Source: Sulfuriferula sp.
Lineage (GTDB): Bacteria > Pseudomonadota > Gammaproteobacteria > Burkholderiales > Sulfuriferulaceae
NCBI GenBank assembly: GCA_013140765.1
Contig: JABFSE010000008.1
Coordinates: 145,940 to 209,939 of the forward strand
DNA: 64,000 nt
Direction: 5' to 3'
Shown here: one piece after another, positions 29,329 through 41,539 of the stretch
Layout of the letters: each line of letters starts with the position of its first letter
Position numbering within the stretch: position 1 is the first letter of the stretch
Translations under genes and position numbers: made by a program
Notes under the pieces: generated by a model
Told to the model about the DNA's origin: nothing
Database searches by the model: none
What the model saw: the letters and a program-made list of their open reading frames with translations, nothing else

Positions 29329-30099
29329 TTAGCGAATAATTCCGCGCTCAGACTGCACCAGAAAATCAACCATAGCCTGCACTTCTGGCACATCTTGCGC
29401 TAATAGGGCAAGCTGAGTTTGCGCGTCACTCACGGTGAGTCCATCACGATAAAGCAGCTTATAAGCACGCTTTAAGCCTGCTAATGCCGCCGCCGAAAAA
29501 CCGCGCCGTTTTAAGCCTTCGTTGTTCATCCCATGCGGCGCGGCAGGTTGACCGCCGACCATCAAATACGGCGGCACGTCCTTAAAAATCACACTGGAAA
29601 TCCCCGTCATCACATGCGCACCTATCTTGCAAAATTGATGCACACCTGTAAATCCACCTAGAATCGCATAATCGCCAACTTCAACATGCCCTGCCAGCGA
29701 GGCATTATTTGCGAATACGGTATGATTGCCAACGTGACAGTCATGCGCTAAATGCACATACGCCATAATCCAATTATCATTGCCGATACGCGTTACGCCC
29801 CCGTCTTGCACTGTACCTAGATTGAATGTGCAAAATTCACGGATAATGTTGCGATTGCCTATTTCTAAGCGCGTAGGTTCACCTGCGTATTTCTTATCCT
29901 GCGGCACGGCTCCCAGTGAATTAAACTGGAATATCTGATTATCGCAACCTATCGTTGTATGCCCATCTATCACCACATGCGCACCGATAGTCGAGCCCGC
30001 ACCGATACTGACGTGTTCGCCGATGATGCTATAAGCACCGACGCTAACGCCTGCGGCTATCTGCGCACTTGGGTGAATAATAGCTGTCTCGTGTATCAT
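29329..30099 (-). CDS. lpxA: UDP-N-acetylglucosamine O-acyltransferase
   Basis: The first committed lipid A enzyme: a trimeric left-handed beta-helix of hexapeptide repeats with a C-terminal helical cap (256 residues). The catalytic His lies in the [15 protein letters not shown] region, and the [13 protein letters not shown] block follows. It sits between fabZ (5 bases upstream) and lpxB. Confidence 0.96.
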   Translation of the reverse strand: MIHETAIIHPSAQIAAGVSVGAYSIIGEHVSIGAGSTIGAHVVIDGHTTIGCDNQIFQFNSLGAVPQDKKYAGEPTRLEIGNRNIIREFCTFNLGTVQDGGVTRIGNDNWIMAYVHLAHDCHVGNHTVFANNASLAGHVEVGDYAILGGFTGVHQFCKIGAHVMTGISSVIFKDVPPYLMVGGQPAAPHGMNNEGLKRRGFSAAALAGLKRAYKLLYRDGLTVSDAQTQLALLAQDVPEVQAMVDFLVQSERGIIR

Positions 30100-30104
30100 T
30101 TTAC

Positions 30105-30542
30105 TTACCGTAACGTTGCCATCATTTCGGCCTCAGCCACGCGCTGACCGTCAACCTCGGCGTAAGTGGCATATTTCCAAATCCCTTTGAGATTACGCAA
30201 AATTTCCACATGCAAAGTCAGTTGATCGCCTGGCACGACAGGTTTCTTGAAACGTGCGCCATCTATACCTGCAAAATACACCACGGCATCACTATCGGGT
30301 GGGTTGCCTACGGTTTTGAACGACAGCAACGCCGCCGCTTGCGCCAACGCTTCTAATATCAGCACACCAGGCATAACGGGATATTTAGGGAAATGCCCTT
30401 GAAAAAAAGGCTCGTTCATGCTGACATTTTTTAACGCCAGTATTTCTTTGCCTGGCTCTAAATAAACGACTTTATCCACTAATAAAAACGGATAACGGTG
30501 CGGCAAATATGCCATGATTTCATTGATGTCCATGCTACCCAT
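30105..30542 (-). CDS. fabZ: 3-hydroxyacyl-ACP dehydratase
   Basis: A hot-dog-fold dehydratase of fatty acid elongation (145 residues). Visible signatures are the [14 protein letters not shown]-terminal helix and the active site [23 protein letters not shown] with the His and Glu. The ATG at 30542 lies inside the lpxD end (8-base overlap) with GGAG upstream. A second ATG three codons later is possible. Its place in the lipid A cluster balances 3-hydroxyacyl-ACP use. Confidence 0.95.
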   Translation of the reverse strand: MGSMDINEIMAYLPHRYPFLLVDKVVYLEPGKEILALKNVSMNEPFFQGHFPKYPVMPGVLILEALAQAAALLSFKTVGNPPDSDAVVYFAGIDGARFKKPVVPGDQLTLHVEILRNLKGIWKYATYAEVDGQRVAEAEMMATLR

Positions 30543-31581
30543 TGTTTTTCTCCATGCTCGCTAACTGTTGTTCTAAACTGCGCAGGCGTAATGCCATGCT
30601 ATCCAAATGACGCATTTGCACGGCGTTTTTCAGCCATACACTGTGTTCAGAAAAAGGCAAAGCAGAGGTATAAGTCCCTGCTTTGGGTAAAGATTTTGTG
30701 ATTAAAGTATTGGTCGAAACATTGACGTTATCGGCAATTTTTATGTGTCCAAATATCATCGCCGCGCCGCCTATGGTGCAATGCGCGCCGATATGCGCAC
30801 TACCCGCTATCCCCGTACACGCCGCAATCGCAGTATGCTCGCCGATGTGCACGTTATGCGCGACCTGAATTTGATTATCCAGCTTCACGCCGTCATGAAT
30901 AACCGTATCATCCAATGCGCCACGGTCTATGGTCGTATTTGCGCCCACCTCAACATCATTGCCGATAACGACCCGCCCGATTTGCGGGATTTTGAGCCAA
31001 CGCCCTGCTTCAGGCGCAAGCCCAAAACCGTCCGCGCCTATGACGCAACCTGAATGCAAAATGACATTATTGCCGATAACACATAGCGGATAAATCGTCA
31101 CGTTGGCGTATATCAAGGCATTCTCACCTATCTGCACACCCGCACCGATAACGACACCAGCAGCGATACTGCAACCTGCGCCGATAACTGCATCACGCTC
31201 TATCACCACATTAGCGGCAATGCGTGCACCCGCGCCTATCACTGCGCTAGGGTGAATCACAGCACGTTCATGGACACCCTCGTCACCACGCAAGGGCGGA
31301 TTGAATAAAGTCGAGACTTTAGCAAAATAGGTATAAGGATTATCTGCCAAGATACACGGTTTATTGCTCGCACCTGTCATACTCCGCGCCAAAATAAACG
31401 CACCTGCCTGACTACTGGCGAGCTGCTCTTTATATTTTGGATTAGCTAAAAATGCGATGTGATACGACTCGGCATGAGCGAGACTGGCAACTTGGGTGAC
31501 GCTCACGCTGGCATCACCTTGCACCTCGCCGCCCAGCTGTTCGGTTAGCTCCTTGAGGCTGTAACGAATTTCTTGCGCCAC
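30535..31581 (-). CDS. lpxD: UDP-3-O-acylglucosamine N-acyltransferase
   Basis: The third step of lipid A synthesis. The 348-residue protein has an N-terminal uridine-binding domain (about 1-100) and a long hexapeptide beta-helix (about 110-300, with [27 protein letters not shown] and the catalytic His in [12 protein letters not shown]). A C-terminal helix ([14 protein letters not shown]) follows. It lies 4 bases after skp. Confidence 0.95.
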   Translation of the reverse strand: MAQEIRYSLKELTEQLGGEVQGDASVSVTQVASLAHAESYHIAFLANPKYKEQLASSQAGAFILARSMTGASNKPCILADNPYTYFAKVSTLFNPPLRGDEGVHERAVIHPSAVIGAGARIAANVVIERDAVIGAGCSIAAGVVIGAGVQIGENALIYANVTIYPLCVIGNNVILHSGCVIGADGFGLAPEAGRWLKIPQIGRVVIGNDVEVGANTTIDRGALDDTVIHDGVKLDNQIQVAHNVHIGEHTAIAACTGIAGSAHIGAHCTIGGAAMIFGHIKIADNVNVSTNTLITKSLPKAGTYTSALPFSEHSVWLKNAVQMRHLDSMALRLRSLEQQLASMEKNNG

Positions 31582-31585
31582 AGCA

Positions 31586-32086
31586 TTACTGGCTCAAAGT
31601 ACGGATAATACGGTCGGTAATATCTATTTTAGGGCTGAAATAAATCACATCCTCTAAAATAACATCATATTTTTCAGCTTCGCCGTAAGCCTGTATCGCC
31701 TTACGTGCTTTATCTTGAACCTTGACCAGCTCTTCATTGCGGCGCACGTTTAAGTCCTCACGAAACTCGCGTAAAGTACGTTGATACTCTCGATTCATAT
31801 TCGCCAAATCACGCTCTTTACGCTGACGATCAGCGTCTGACATAGTCACGCCATCTTTTTCTATTTGCGCTTGTAAATCACGCGCTTGCTTGGCTTGCTT
31901 CTGTAAATCAGCATCACGCGATGCGAATTCTTTTTCCAGTTTTTTCTGCGCCAATTGCGCTATCGGTGCTTCACGAAACACGCGTTCCGTATTCACAAAA
32001 CCGATTTTCACATCCGCCACAGCAACCGCACTACTTGCTAATAAGCTAACCGCAACTAATGCCTGCTTCAAAAACAACTTATTCAA
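31586..32086 (-). CDS. skp: Periplasmic chaperone Skp/OmpH
   Basis: Holds unfolded outer membrane proteins on their way to BAM. I chose TTG 32086 because AAGGAG stands six bases before it and the frame then opens with a signal peptide ([23 protein letters not shown]). The longer open frame runs back into bamA and adds no sensible sequence. The mature part is a long coiled-coil (about 40-130, many Lys, Glu, Gln and Arg) as in Skp. 166 residues. It lies 10 bases after bamA, the standard order. Confidence 0.9.
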   Translation of the reverse strand: MNKLFLKQALVAVSLLASSAVAVADVKIGFVNTERVFREAPIAQLAQKKLEKEFASRDADLQKQAKQARDLQAQIEKDGVTMSDADRQRKERDLANMNREYQRTLREFREDLNVRRNEELVKVQDKARKAIQAYGEAEKYDVILEDVIYFSPKIDITDRIIRTLSQ

Positions 32087-32096
32087 AATAAACTCC

Positions 32097-34430
32097 TTAA
32101 AATACCTGACCCATGGTGAACTGGAATACTTGCTTTTTGTCATTCGCTTGCGGATTAAGCGGCATCCCCAGGCTGAATTTCAACGGTCCGACAGGCGACA
32201 CCCAATTCACTGCGACACCTGTAGAGAAGCGTATATCCTGGAATGAGAATTTGCTATACAGACCATCAGGCACACCTGCGCTATCAGTATTACCAGGACC
32301 AAACACCGCACCCGCATCAACGAAAGCACTCAAACGCACTGATTTATCATTCTCCAACCCTGGCATAGGGAATAAAATTTCCGCATTACCCACCACGCGC
32401 TGATTACCCCCTAGCGCAATCAACTGCCCAGAGATAGGGTCTAAGTACTTAGGTCCTATTGTCCCCGTATCATAGCCGCGCACCGAACTCACGCCACCTG
32501 CATAGAAGTTCTTGAAGAACGGCAAATCAGTATTAGTACCGTAACCACCACCATAACCCACTTCGCCGTTTAACATTAAAGTGAAGCTCTTACTTAGCGG
32601 CTTAAACCATTGTTGCTGGTAATTCACTTTATAATATTTTAAGCTACCTGGCGGCACAGCGACTTCACCATAGACGCGTTGTAACATACCTGTGGTTGGG
32701 TAAGTCAAGCTATCGCGACTATCGCGGGCAAACCCGAGGCTTAAAAGCAAGGTATTGTTGGTACTACCGTATTGATTCACAAAATTCTGATATTGAATCG
32801 GACTAGATGTTGTCGTAGTCAGTACGTTATGCTCGACAGAAGCACCGAAACTCAACGCATCTTTTTCATTTAACGGAATACCAAGGCGCAAGCCCGCACC
32901 TGCCGTGCTGTTTTTATAGCTAGAAACGGCTGACAGTCGTGTGGTATCGGTATCACGTTTATACAAGTCATAGCCCATACTCAAACCATCAGGTGTAAAG
33001 TAAGGATTGGTGTAAGAAACCGAATACACTTTATTCACGCCACCGCTGTTGATTTTAACGGCCAGCGCGTTACCACTACCAAACAAGTTATTTTGCGATA
33101 CCGAGCCTGACAATATCAAGCCTTCAGAAGAAGAGAAACCCGCACCAACCATGATATTGCCCGTGGCTTTTTCAGTGAGATTCAAATTCACATCAACTTG
33201 ATCAGTCGTCCCCACCACCGCAGGCGTTTCAACGTTAATATCGCTGAAATACCCCAAACGCTCTACCCGCTCGCGTGAACGCTGTATTTTATCAGCTGCA
33301 TACCAACCGCCTTCCATTTGGCGAAACTCGCGACGCACCACTTCATCCCGTGTACGCGTATTACCCGTGATATTGATACGATTTACATACACACGACGAC
33401 CCGCATCGACAAAGAAAGTAAATGCAACCGTATGTTTTTCTTTATCTATTTCAGGAACAGCATTGACGTTAGCAAACGCATAGCCGTCGTTACCTAAACG
33501 GTCGCCGATTTTTTTCGAGGTATCGGTCAATGCTTCACGTGAGAACACATCGCCTGCTTTAATACTGATGAGCTTTTGCAAATCAGCTTGTGGAACCATC
33601 ATTTCACCCGCCAGCTTGACATCGGAAACAGTGTATTTTTCACCTTCAGTGAGATTAACCGTCAGATAAATATCTTTTTTATCTGGGCTAATCGACACTT
33701 GCGTAGAATCAATATTGAATTCTAAATAACCTTGATTCAGATAAAACGACTTTAGCGTTTCTAAATCAGCGGCTAATTTTTGCTTAGAATACTGGTCGTT
33801 TTTGCTATACCAGCTAAACCAGCCTGGCGTGCTCAGTTGAAATAAACCTTGTAGTTTTTTCTCAGTAAAAACTTTATTACCCACTAAATTGATTTGGCGT
33901 ATTTTAGCAACATCACCTTCTTTGATATTAAACGCAATCGCCACACGGTTACGTTCCATAGGCGTAATAGTGGTTTCGATTTCGACGGCGTATTTACCGC
34001 GTCCAAAGTACAAGCGTTTAATTTCTTGCGAAGCACGATCCAGCATAGCCTTATCAAAAATCCGCCCTTCAGCCAAGCCTGATGTTTTTAAGCCGTCTTT
34101 GATTTGCTCTGCGCTTAAATCTTTACTACCGACGATGTCTATTTTAGCAATCGCTGGACGTTCTTCAACGACCACGATCAACACGCCATCCTGGCTTTCT
34201 AAGCGCACGTCTTTGAAGAATCCAGTCGCGAACAAGGCTTTAATGGCGGCGGCTGATTTATCAGCATCCAGCGTCTCACCTACTTTAACTGGCAAATAGC
34301 TAAATACCGTGCCTGCTTCAGTGCGCTGCAAACCCTCTACTCGTATATCTTTTACCACGAAGCTGTCTGCCGCTTGCGCAGACATGCTGATGACACTGGC
34401 AACCAGTGCCGCAATCAATTTTTTTTGCAT
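32097..34430 (-). CDS. bamA: Outer membrane protein assembly factor BamA
   Basis: The core of the BAM complex that inserts beta-barrel proteins. It has 777 residues: a signal peptide (about 1-20), five POTRA domains (about 24-420) and a 16-strand barrel ending in the C-terminal signature phenylalanine (QFTMGQVF). The conserved VRGY motif is present (GVSSVRGYDTGTIGP). Normal length. It follows rseP directly (the stop and start share one base). Confidence 0.97.
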   Translation of the reverse strand: MQKKLIAALVASVISMSAQAADSFVVKDIRVEGLQRTEAGTVFSYLPVKVGETLDADKSAAAIKALFATGFFKDVRLESQDGVLIVVVEERPAIAKIDIVGSKDLSAEQIKDGLKTSGLAEGRIFDKAMLDRASQEIKRLYFGRGKYAVEIETTITPMERNRVAIAFNIKEGDVAKIRQINLVGNKVFTEKKLQGLFQLSTPGWFSWYSKNDQYSKQKLAADLETLKSFYLNQGYLEFNIDSTQVSISPDKKDIYLTVNLTEGEKYTVSDVKLAGEMMVPQADLQKLISIKAGDVFSREALTDTSKKIGDRLGNDGYAFANVNAVPEIDKEKHTVAFTFFVDAGRRVYVNRINITGNTRTRDEVVRREFRQMEGGWYAADKIQRSRERVERLGYFSDINVETPAVVGTTDQVDVNLNLTEKATGNIMVGAGFSSSEGLILSGSVSQNNLFGSGNALAVKINSGGVNKVYSVSYTNPYFTPDGLSMGYDLYKRDTDTTRLSAVSSYKNSTAGAGLRLGIPLNEKDALSFGASVEHNVLTTTTSSPIQYQNFVNQYGSTNNTLLLSLGFARDSRDSLTYPTTGMLQRVYGEVAVPPGSLKYYKVNYQQQWFKPLSKSFTLMLNGEVGYGGGYGTNTDLPFFKNFYAGGVSSVRGYDTGTIGPKYLDPISGQLIALGGNQRVVGNAEILFPMPGLENDKSVRLSAFVDAGAVFGPGNTDSAGVPDGLYSKFSFQDIRFSTGVAVNWVSPVGPLKFSLGMPLNPQANDKKQVFQFTMGQVF

Positions 34431-35788
34431 TATTGCGTACCCAATAAACGACTAATATCGTTGTAAAAAGCAAACACCATCATCGTCAACAGTGCCGCCA
34501 TGCCAAAACGTTGCCCTAAATCCATAATACGGTCAGACACGGGACTCCCCTTGACCGCCTCCGCAATATAATACATCAAATGCCCACCATCCAATAACGG
34601 AATCGGCAATAAATTCAGCACGCCTAAACTAATACTCACCAACGCCAAAAAGCCGACAAATGACAACCAACCATGTCGCGCCGATTGCCCCGCATAATCC
34701 GCTATCGTCAACGGTCCCGATAAGTTATGCCAAGACACCTCGCCTGTTAGCATACGCCCCATCATTTGCAGACTGAATACAGACATTTGCCAAGTCTTAG
34801 TCACGCCCTCTAATAGTGCGCCACCGACTGAGTAATTCACAGTCGTCATCATGCTTTGAAATACGCTCGCATCGACTTCAGGTCCTGCGCCTATCTTACC
34901 CACCGTCACACCCGCTTCTGTGGTGCGATCTGGCGTTAATGACAGCGATACTGGCTGATGTCCGCGCAATACAGCCACCGATAAAACTTGTCCAGCGTGC
35001 CCGCGCACCCAGTGTACGAAGTCAGCCCATTGCGCCACACTTTGCTGATTAACTTGCACGATTTTATCGCCTACTCGCAAGCCTGCCCGTTGCGCCGCGC
35101 CACCATCTAGCACTTGTGCAATCACCGCAGGAATAGCTGGTTCAAATAAGCGCAAACCCAGCTGACTGGCAACTTCAACCTTACCCTCGCCTAAATTCGC
35201 TGCGGTAATATCCATGACCCGCGTACCGCCGCCGTCGAGCTTGATGCTGACTTGCGATTTATTCGTCATATCGCGCAATAACGCCCAATTTACATCTGCC
35301 CAGCTACGGATAGTTTGATTATCAATTGCCGTGATTTCATCGCCATTATGCAAGCCTGCCATTGCCGCCGCCGTTTGTGCGCTAGGCTCTGCCAATATAG
35401 GTTTAAGCGCAGGCACGCCATGCAAATAGACACCCCAGTAGAGCAAGATTGCTAATAATAAATTAGCCACTGGTCCCGCCACCACGATGAGCATACGCGC
35501 CCACACCGTTTGTCGATTAAACGCCCGTGCTAACTCATGTTCAGCGACGGGAGCTTCACGTTCATCCAACATTTTGACATAGCCACCCAACGGTATCGCC
35601 GCGATAGACCACTCAGTCGCATCAACCCCCCAACGCTTAATCAGCAAAGGCTGACCAAAACCCACAGAAAAACGCAACACTTTGACACCGACCCAACGCG
35701 CCGCCAAATAATGCCCCAACTCATGCACAACGACCAAAATAGCCAATGCCGCCAAAAATGAAAGTATCGTCGTCAATAATTGCATCAC
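34430..35788 (-). CDS. rseP: Site-2 intramembrane protease RseP
   Basis: A zinc metalloprotease that cleaves membrane-bound RseA in the sigma-E pathway. It has 452 residues with HELGH at 22-26 in the first helix, two PDZ domains (about 125-215 and 225-310) and the second zinc ligand motif [16 protein letters not shown] in a C-terminal helix. Its likely target RseA is encoded at 54.0 kb in this window. It overlaps dxr by 4 bases. Confidence 0.96.
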   Translation of the reverse strand: MMQLLTTILSFLAALAILVVVHELGHYLAARWVGVKVLRFSVGFGQPLLIKRWGVDATEWSIAAIPLGGYVKMLDEREAPVAEHELARAFNRQTVWARMLIVVAGPVANLLLAILLYWGVYLHGVPALKPILAEPSAQTAAAMAGLHNGDEITAIDNQTIRSWADVNWALLRDMTNKSQVSIKLDGGGTRVMDITAANLGEGKVEVASQLGLRLFEPAIPAVIAQVLDGGAAQRAGLRVGDKIVQVNQQSVAQWADFVHWVRGHAGQVLSVAVLRGHQPVSLSLTPDRTTEAGVTVGKIGAGPEVDASVFQSMMTTVNYSVGGALLEGVTKTWQMSVFSLQMMGRMLTGEVSWHNLSGPLTIADYAGQSARHGWLSFVGFLALVSISLGVLNLLPIPLLDGGHLMYYIAEAVKGSPVSDRIMDLGQRFGMAALLTMMVFAFYNDISRLLGTQ

Positions 35789-36978
35789 GCCGCCCGCTTT
35801 TGTAAATAAGCACTCGCATCACGCCGCGCTTGTGCATCTGCCGCGATTAAATCATCTAATGAACTCGCCTCGCCCGAAACGGCACGCGTCAAGGCGTGTT
35901 CTACACTGGCGGCAATGGCTGGATAAGTCGCCGTACCTGCTAAAAACGCCGCCACCGCCGCTTCATTCGCCGCGTTCAATACTGCGGGCAACATACCGCC
36001 CTGCGTCAACGCATCAAAAGCCAGCTTCAAACACGGGAAACGCGCATAATCAGGTGCTTCAAAAGTCAAGCCACGTCCAAACAAATCTAATGCCGACACG
36101 CCAGAAGCTATGCGCTCAGGAAATCCTAGCGCGTAAGCAATCGGCGTGCGCATGTCAGGGTTACCTAATTGCGCAATCACCGAACCATCCAGATAATCCA
36201 CCATGGAATGAATCACGCTTTGCGGATGAATGACCACTTCAATTTGCGCGGGGCTGGCGTTAAACAACCAATGCGCTTCGATTACCTCCAGCCCTTTGTT
36301 CATCATCGTTGCCGAATCAACTGAGATTTTCCTGCCCATCACCCAATTAGGATGCGCACAGGCTTGGTCAGGTGTCACGCTGGCTAAATCAGCCAAGGGC
36401 ACGGTACGGAACGGTCCGCCCGAAGCCGTCAATAAAATGCGACGCACACCACTTGCCGCCAAATCGCCATTAAATTCACGCGGTAGTGATTGAAATATCG
36501 CGTTATGCTCGCTGTCTATAGGCAGTAACTCTGCCCCACCAGCGGCAACAGCCTGCATAAATAAACTGCCTGCCATCACCAAAGTTTCTTTATTCGCCAG
36601 CAAAATACGCTTGCCCGCGTGCGCCGCCGCCATCGCGGGACGCAAACCTGCCGCGCCGACAATAGCCGCCATCACGGTGTCAACCTCAGGCATCGCGGCG
36701 ATTTGCTCTAACGCCTCAACGCCGAACAGCACCTCGATGTTCAGATTAGCCGCCGCCAACATTTCACGCAATTGTTGCGCACTGCTGGCATCCATCACCA
36801 CAGCATAGCGGGGATGATGCTGCACGCACTGCGCCACTAATTTTGCTAATTGTGTACTGGCACTCAACGCAACCACGTTAAAACGCTCAGGATGCCGCGC
36901 CACCACATCCAGCGTATTCACACCTATAGTTCCCGTCGCCCCTAAAACACATAAATTCTGCACCCGACTCATAGCCAT
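35785..36978 (-). CDS. dxr: 1-deoxy-D-xylulose 5-phosphate reductoisomerase
   Basis: The second enzyme of the MEP isoprenoid pathway (NADPH-dependent). 397 residues: the N-terminal Rossmann motif [24 protein letters not shown], the [11 protein letters not shown] metal-binding region and [17 protein letters not shown]. The ATG at 36978 or the one two codons later (MSRVQN) may be used. It supplies precursors for UppS encoded two genes upstream. Confidence 0.96.
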   Translation of the reverse strand: MAMSRVQNLCVLGATGTIGVNTLDVVARHPERFNVVALSASTQLAKLVAQCVQHHPRYAVVMDASSAQQLREMLAAANLNIEVLFGVEALEQIAAMPEVDTVMAAIVGAAGLRPAMAAAHAGKRILLANKETLVMAGSLFMQAVAAGGAELLPIDSEHNAIFQSLPREFNGDLAASGVRRILLTASGGPFRTVPLADLASVTPDQACAHPNWVMGRKISVDSATMMNKGLEVIEAHWLFNASPAQIEVVIHPQSVIHSMVDYLDGSVIAQLGNPDMRTPIAYALGFPERIASGVSALDLFGRGLTFEAPDYARFPCLKLAFDALTQGGMLPAVLNAANEAAVAAFLAGTATYPAIAASVEHALTRAVSGEASSLDDLIAADAQARRDASAYLQKRAA

Positions 36979-37781
36979 GCTCGCAGCATATCGCCATGCA
37001 GTAACACCAACGCGGCGATAGGCAAGGTCGATGTGAGCGCGTCGATTCTGTCTAACACCCCACCATGCCCAGGCAACACATTGCCACTGTCTTTCGCCCC
37101 CGCTATGCGCTTAATCCACGACTCAAACAAATCGCCTATGATACTCAAATACAGCATTAAACCGCCCAGCAGTAACACGGGCAACAACCAAGCCTGCGCA
37201 TCAAAAGTCGCGCTATGCATGACCAACAACACAATTAACAAATAAACCAATACAGCAATGAGCGCACCGAACGCGCCTTCCCATGTCTTACCTGGACTGA
37301 TAGTGGGTGCTAATTTATGTTTGCCAAATTTACGCCCCGTAAAATAAGCCGCACTATCGGCTATCCATACCACACCCATCAACAGCAATACCAACATCGC
37401 ACCATGCGTGCGCAAATCAACCAATGCCGCCCATAATGGCACGAGCACAACCATACCCAATAACACACGAATCGCGATAGATTTTAATTGCCAACCGAAT
37501 GCCAGCGTCATCGGTACTAAAGTCAACCACAGCACAGCCGATGCCAGATACGCCGACGACATCCAATCAAATTGATGGACTACGCCAGCCGTTGCCAAAT
37601 TAAGCAACACAAAGCCGTATTTTAACGGCGCTGAAAAATGAGATAGCTTTGCCCATTCCCACGCCCCGACTGCCAACGGCACAAGCACGAATATCGCCCA
37701 AGCAGGTGCTGGCAACCAGAATAAAGCGGCTAAAAAACCGCCTATCAGCAAGATAGCGGTAATAATACGTTCACGTAGCAT
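36969..37781 (-). CDS. cdsA: Phosphatidate cytidylyltransferase
   Basis: Makes CDP-diacylglycerol for phospholipids. The start is taken at ATG 37781 ([13 protein letters not shown]), giving 270 residues; a longer frame adds 13 residues inside uppS. About eight membrane helices and the CDP-alcohol signature near the end ([26 protein letters not shown]-x-R-x-x-K-D type). It overlaps uppS by 11 bases and dxr by 10. Confidence 0.93.
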   Translation of the reverse strand: MLRERIITAILLIGGFLAALFWLPAPAWAIFVLVPLAVGAWEWAKLSHFSAPLKYGFVLLNLATAGVVHQFDWMSSAYLASAVLWLTLVPMTLAFGWQLKSIAIRVLLGMVVLVPLWAALVDLRTHGAMLVLLLMGVVWIADSAAYFTGRKFGKHKLAPTISPGKTWEGAFGALIAVLVYLLIVLLVMHSATFDAQAWLLPVLLLGGLMLYLSIIGDLFESWIKRIAGAKDSGNVLPGHGGVLDRIDALTSTLPIAALVLLHGDMLRAWL

Positions 37782-38529
37782 GATGGAGTTGCTCGCTGGT
37801 ACGCCCAAAACGACGCTCACGTTGCTGGAACGAGGCTATCGCCATATCCAACGCCGCCGCATCAAAATCAGGCCATAAAGTAGGGGTGAAATAAAACTCA
37901 GAATAGGCTAATTGCCATAACAGAAAATTGCTAATACGTTGCTCGCCGCCCGTGCGGATAAACAAATCTGGCTCGGGAGCGTAGTGCATACTCAGATAAG
38001 ACGTAAATTGCGCCTCGGTGATTTCTTGACCTGCCAGCTCAGGACGATGTTGCAACATTTTACTGACCGCCTGCAGCATATCCCAACGCCCGCCGTAATT
38101 TGCCGCGATAGTCAGCGTAAGCCCAGGATTATCTGCCGTCATTTTTTCGGACGCATGTATCATTTGCACTAATTTAGGATCAAAGCGCGATAAATCGCCG
38201 ATAACTTTTAGTCGCACTTGATTTTTGTGTAATTTACCCACCTCGTGCTTTAACGCAAAATGAAACAAATCCATTAGCAAATTGACTTCTTCCTCAGGTC
38301 GCCGCCAGTTTTCCGAACTGAAAGCGAACAAAGTCAGGTATTTGACGTTGCGACTGACGCAGGCTTTAATCACCTCACGCACCATCTCCACGCCGCGTTT
38401 ATGACCTGCAATACGCGGCATAAAGCGTTTTTTAGCCCAACGCCCATTACCATCCATAATAATCGCAATGTGCTGTGGCACATCGGTGGATGCAGGGATG
38501 TGTTGCGTTGAGCTACCGAACAATCCCAC
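37771..38529 (-). CDS. uppS: Undecaprenyl diphosphate synthase
   Basis: A cis-prenyltransferase that makes the C55 carrier for peptidoglycan and O-antigen. 252 residues. [16 protein letters not shown] (active-site Asp), [23 protein letters not shown] and [24 protein letters not shown] are all present. It lies 3 bases after frr. Confidence 0.96.
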   Translation of the reverse strand: MGLFGSSTQHIPASTDVPQHIAIIMDGNGRWAKKRFMPRIAGHKRGVEMVREVIKACVSRNVKYLTLFAFSSENWRRPEEEVNLLMDLFHFALKHEVGKLHKNQVRLKVIGDLSRFDPKLVQMIHASEKMTADNPGLTLTIAANYGGRWDMLQAVSKMLQHRPELAGQEITEAQFTSYLSMHYAPEPDLFIRTGGEQRISNFLLWQLAYSEFYFTPTLWPDFDAAALDMAIASFQQRERRFGRTSEQLHHAT

Positions 38530-38532
38530 CGC

Positions 38533-39090
38533 CTATACCGCCATCAATTCAGCTTCTTTAACTACTAGTGCCTTATCTATTTCGGCGATGAATTTATCAG
38601 TTAATTTTTGTATCTCATCTTGCGTGCGACGTTCGTCGTCTTCGCTGATTTCTTTTTCTTTCAAGGCTTTTTTGAGCTGCTCATTTGCATCACGGCGCAC
38701 ATTACGCACGGCTACTTTTGCGCCCTCACCTTCGGTTTTAACCACTTTAATCAAATCACGACGACGCTCTTCAGTCAACGCAGGCATAGGCACGCGGATA
38801 AGATTGCCCTGACTTGATGGGTTCAAACCTAAATCTGAATCACGTATCGCTTTTTCTACCGCGCCCACCATTTTGGCTTCCCAAGGCTGGACTGAAATAG
38901 TGCGCACGTCCATCAAAGTTACGTTCGCGATTTGGTTAATCGCTGTTGGATTACCGTAATAATCCACCATAACATGATCCAATATACCAGGATGCGCACG
39001 ACCTGTACGCACTTTCATTAAGTCTGTTTTGAGCGATTCTAATGACTTGCTCATTTTTTGCTCGGTTATTTTTTTAACGTCAGCCAACAT
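38533..39090 (-). CDS. frr: Ribosome recycling factor
   Basis: Splits post-termination ribosomes with EF-G. It has 185 residues in the two-domain L shape: three long helices plus a small beta domain ([24 protein letters not shown]). The signature helix [14 protein letters not shown] is visible. Normal size. It is part of the conserved rpsB-tsf-pyrH-frr order. Confidence 0.96.
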   Translation of the reverse strand: MLADVKKITEQKMSKSLESLKTDLMKVRTGRAHPGILDHVMVDYYGNPTAINQIANVTLMDVRTISVQPWEAKMVGAVEKAIRDSDLGLNPSSQGNLIRVPMPALTEERRRDLIKVVKTEGEGAKVAVRNVRRDANEQLKKALKEKEISEDDERRTQDEIQKLTDKFIAEIDKALVVKEAELMAV

Positions 39091-39102
39091 CTGGTTTTCC
39101 TC

Positions 39103-39819
39103 TTAACACTGAACTAGCGTACCTTCGTCTTCACCCGCGACAAATCGCGCCAAAGCACCCGCTTTGAATACACTGAGCACGGCCAGTGGCATTTTCTGAT
39201 CGCGACACAAGGTGAAAGCGGTCGCATCCATTACTTGCAGGTTTTTGTTAATTGCTTCATCAAAACTTAAACGCTGATAACGGGTGGCACTAGGGTCTTT
39301 TTTCGGATCTGCAGTATAAACGCCATCGACTTTAGTCGCTTTAATCACAATATCGGCATTCATTTCCATACCGCGCAACGCCGCCGCCGTATCGGTAGTA
39401 AAAAACGGATTACCCGTCCCCGCGCCAAAAATCACCACACGCCCTTCTTCCAGATAGCGTATCGCCTTGCCGCGTATATACGGCTCGGCAACCTGCTCGA
39501 TATTCAACGCTGATTGTACACGACTCACCACGCCATTGACGCGGAAAGCGTCTTGCAACGCCAGTGCATTCATTACTGTCGCCAACATCCCCATGTAATC
39601 AGCGGTTGCTCTATCCATCCCCGCCGCCGCTGGTGCGACACCACGGAATATATTACCACCACCGATAACCACCGCGACTTGCACGCCCATATCAACGACA
39701 GCTTTAACTTCGAGCACGATACGGTTAATGGTATCGCGATTGATGCCGTAACTATCGTCGCCCATCAAGGCTTCGCCTGATAACTTCAGTAATATGCGTT
39801 TATACACTGGCGTAGTCAT
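39103..39819 (-). CDS. pyrH: UMP kinase
   Basis: A hexameric bacterial UMP kinase of the amino acid kinase fold (238 residues). Features: [26 protein letters not shown], the [16 protein letters not shown] nucleotide loop and [17 protein letters not shown]. It lies 2 bases after tsf and 12 before frr. Confidence 0.97.
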   Translation of the reverse strand: MTTPVYKRILLKLSGEALMGDDSYGINRDTINRIVLEVKAVVDMGVQVAVVIGGGNIFRGVAPAAAGMDRATADYMGMLATVMNALALQDAFRVNGVVSRVQSALNIEQVAEPYIRGKAIRYLEEGRVVIFGAGTGNPFFTTDTAAALRGMEMNADIVIKATKVDGVYTADPKKDPSATRYQRLSFDEAINKNLQVMDATAFTLCRDQKMPLAVLSVFKAGALARFVAGEDEGTLVQC

Positions 39820-39821
39820 GA

Positions 39822-40694
39822 TTACACCTTAGCAGCAGCAGCCACTTCAGCGGCGTAATCCACCACTTTTTTCTCCATGCCCTCACCGACGATAAACATG
39901 GTGAACGCATTCACTTTGGCTTTTTTCTCAGCCAATAATTTTTCTACGGTTAAATCTGGGTTTTTAACGAAAGGCTGGCCCAACAAAGTGACTTCAGCCA
40001 AGAATTTAGCAACACGACCTTCGACCATTTTTGCCACGATGTCTGCTGGTTTGCCAGATTCTGCCGCTTGTGCGGTGTAAATTTCGCGTTCTTTGTCGAT
40101 AGACTCAGGGTTCACTTGGTCTTTCGATACACACACAGGCTTGCTTGCCGCAATGTGCATAGCCAAATCTTTACCTAAAGTCTCTTCACCGTCTAAATCA
40201 ACCATCACACCGATTTTTGCACCGTGTAAATACTGCGCCAAACGACCTGTGGTGCTGTAAGTCATGATGCGACGAATAGTCAAATTTTCACCCAGTTTCA
40301 TAATCAATGCCTGACGCACTTCTTCTACCGTGCCGCCTGTCATTGCCATCGCTGAAATTGCCGCAACGTCTGTATTCGCGTTTTCAGCCGCTAATTTAGC
40401 CACTGTTTGCGCGAATGCAGTGAAATCATCATTTTTAGCTACGAAGTCAGTTTCGCAGTTAATTTCCGTCAACGCGCCAGTTTTACCGTCAGCACTAATA
40501 AACGCGCCGATTACGCCCTCTGAACCACCGCGACTAGCAGCTTTATTAGCTTTAGCACCGCTCTTGATACGCATTAAATCTTCAGCCGCTTGCATATCAC
40601 CATCAGTTTCGGTTAATGCTTTTTTGCAATCCATCATTGCCAAACCAGTACGCTCACGCAACTCTTTAACCATACTTGCTGTAATTTCAGCCAT
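39822..40694 (-). CDS. tsf: Elongation factor Ts
   Basis: The nucleotide exchange factor of EF-Tu. 290 residues: an N-terminal UBA-like domain ([20 protein letters not shown]), the core with [11 protein letters not shown], the subdomains and a C-terminal helix. It follows rpsB after 87 bases that hold an attenuator-like hairpin. Confidence 0.97.
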   Translation of the reverse strand: MAEITASMVKELRERTGLAMMDCKKALTETDGDMQAAEDLMRIKSGAKANKAASRGGSEGVIGAFISADGKTGALTEINCETDFVAKNDDFTAFAQTVAKLAAENANTDVAAISAMAMTGGTVEEVRQALIMKLGENLTIRRIMTYSTTGRLAQYLHGAKIGVMVDLDGEETLGKDLAMHIAASKPVCVSKDQVNPESIDKEREIYTAQAAESGKPADIVAKMVEGRVAKFLAEVTLLGQPFVKNPDLTVEKLLAEKKAKVNAFTMFIVGEGMEKKVVDYAAEVAAAAKV

Positions 40695-40738
40695 GCTCTA
40701 ACTCCTAAAATAATCAATTAAAATCAATATCAATTTAC

Positions 40739-40764
40739 AAAAAAAGGGGCAAAAGCCCCTTTTC
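40739..40764 (-). terminator. Attenuator-type hairpin between rpsB and tsf
   Basis: On the minus strand a GGGGC/GCCCC stem extended by A/T pairs (AAAAGGGGC-TTTT-GCCCC) is followed by seven T. It has all parts of a Rho-independent terminator inside the rpsB-tsf operon. It probably lowers tsf relative to rpsB rather than ending all transcripts, since no separate tsf promoter is obvious. Confidence 0.75.
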
Positions 40765-40781
40765 GTTAAGCTAATTAGCAG

Positions 40782-41528
40782 TTATTGCGCCGCCGCTTCA
40801 GTTGCTTCAACTTCCACGAACTCTTCGCCTTCACCCAAAATTTCATTCACAGACTGGCTACGACCTTCCAACACCGCATCAGCCACGCCGCGTGCGTATA
40901 AACGAATTGCACTGCTGGAGTCATCATTACCTGGCACGATGTAATCAACGCCTGCTGGGCTGTTGTTAGTATCAACAACGCCAACGACTGGGATACCCAA
41001 GGTATTGGCTTCAACGACTGCGCCTTTTTGGTAGCCTACGTCAACGATAAAAATCGCATCTGGCAAAGCAATCATATCTTTAATACCGCCCAAACTACGC
41101 TGTAACTTGTCTAATTCGCGCTTTAATACCAAGGCTTCTTTTTTCGGTATTTTAGCAGTATCTTCGCCTAATAGGATTTCCAAATCTTTCAAACGTTTGA
41201 TAGATTGTTTAACTGTTTTGAAGTTGGTCAACATACCGCCTAACCAACGGTTATCAACGTAAGGCATACCCGCACGCACGGCTTCTTCGCGAACGATATC
41301 ACGCGCTGTACGCTTAGTACCTACGAATAACACAGTGCCTTTATTAGCGGCTAATTTGCGTGTGAATTTCAACGCATCTTGAAACATAGGTAAACTTTTT
41401 TCCAAGTTCACAATATGGATTTTGTTACGGTGACCGAAAATGTACGGTGCCATTTTCGGGTTCCAGAAACGTGTTTGGTGACCGAAGTGGACACCCGCTT
41501 CCAACATTTGGCGCATAGTAATAGACAT
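40782..41528 (-). CDS. rpsB: 30S ribosomal protein S2
   Basis: A ribosomal small-subunit protein (248 residues) beginning [30 protein letters not shown] in family fashion. It contains [30 protein letters not shown] and an acidic C-terminal tail. It has an AAGGAAA site five bases before ATG. The leader upstream carries a predicted pseudoknot that could mediate autoregulation by S2. Confidence 0.97.
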   Translation of the reverse strand: MSITMRQMLEAGVHFGHQTRFWNPKMAPYIFGHRNKIHIVNLEKSLPMFQDALKFTRKLAANKGTVLFVGTKRTARDIVREEAVRAGMPYVDNRWLGGMLTNFKTVKQSIKRLKDLEILLGEDTAKIPKKEALVLKRELDKLQRSLGGIKDMIALPDAIFIVDVGYQKGAVVEANTLGIPVVGVVDTNNSPAGVDYIVPGNDDSSSAIRLYARGVADAVLEGRSQSVNEILGEGEEFVEVEATEAAAQ

Positions 41529-41539
41529 AATAATTTCCT

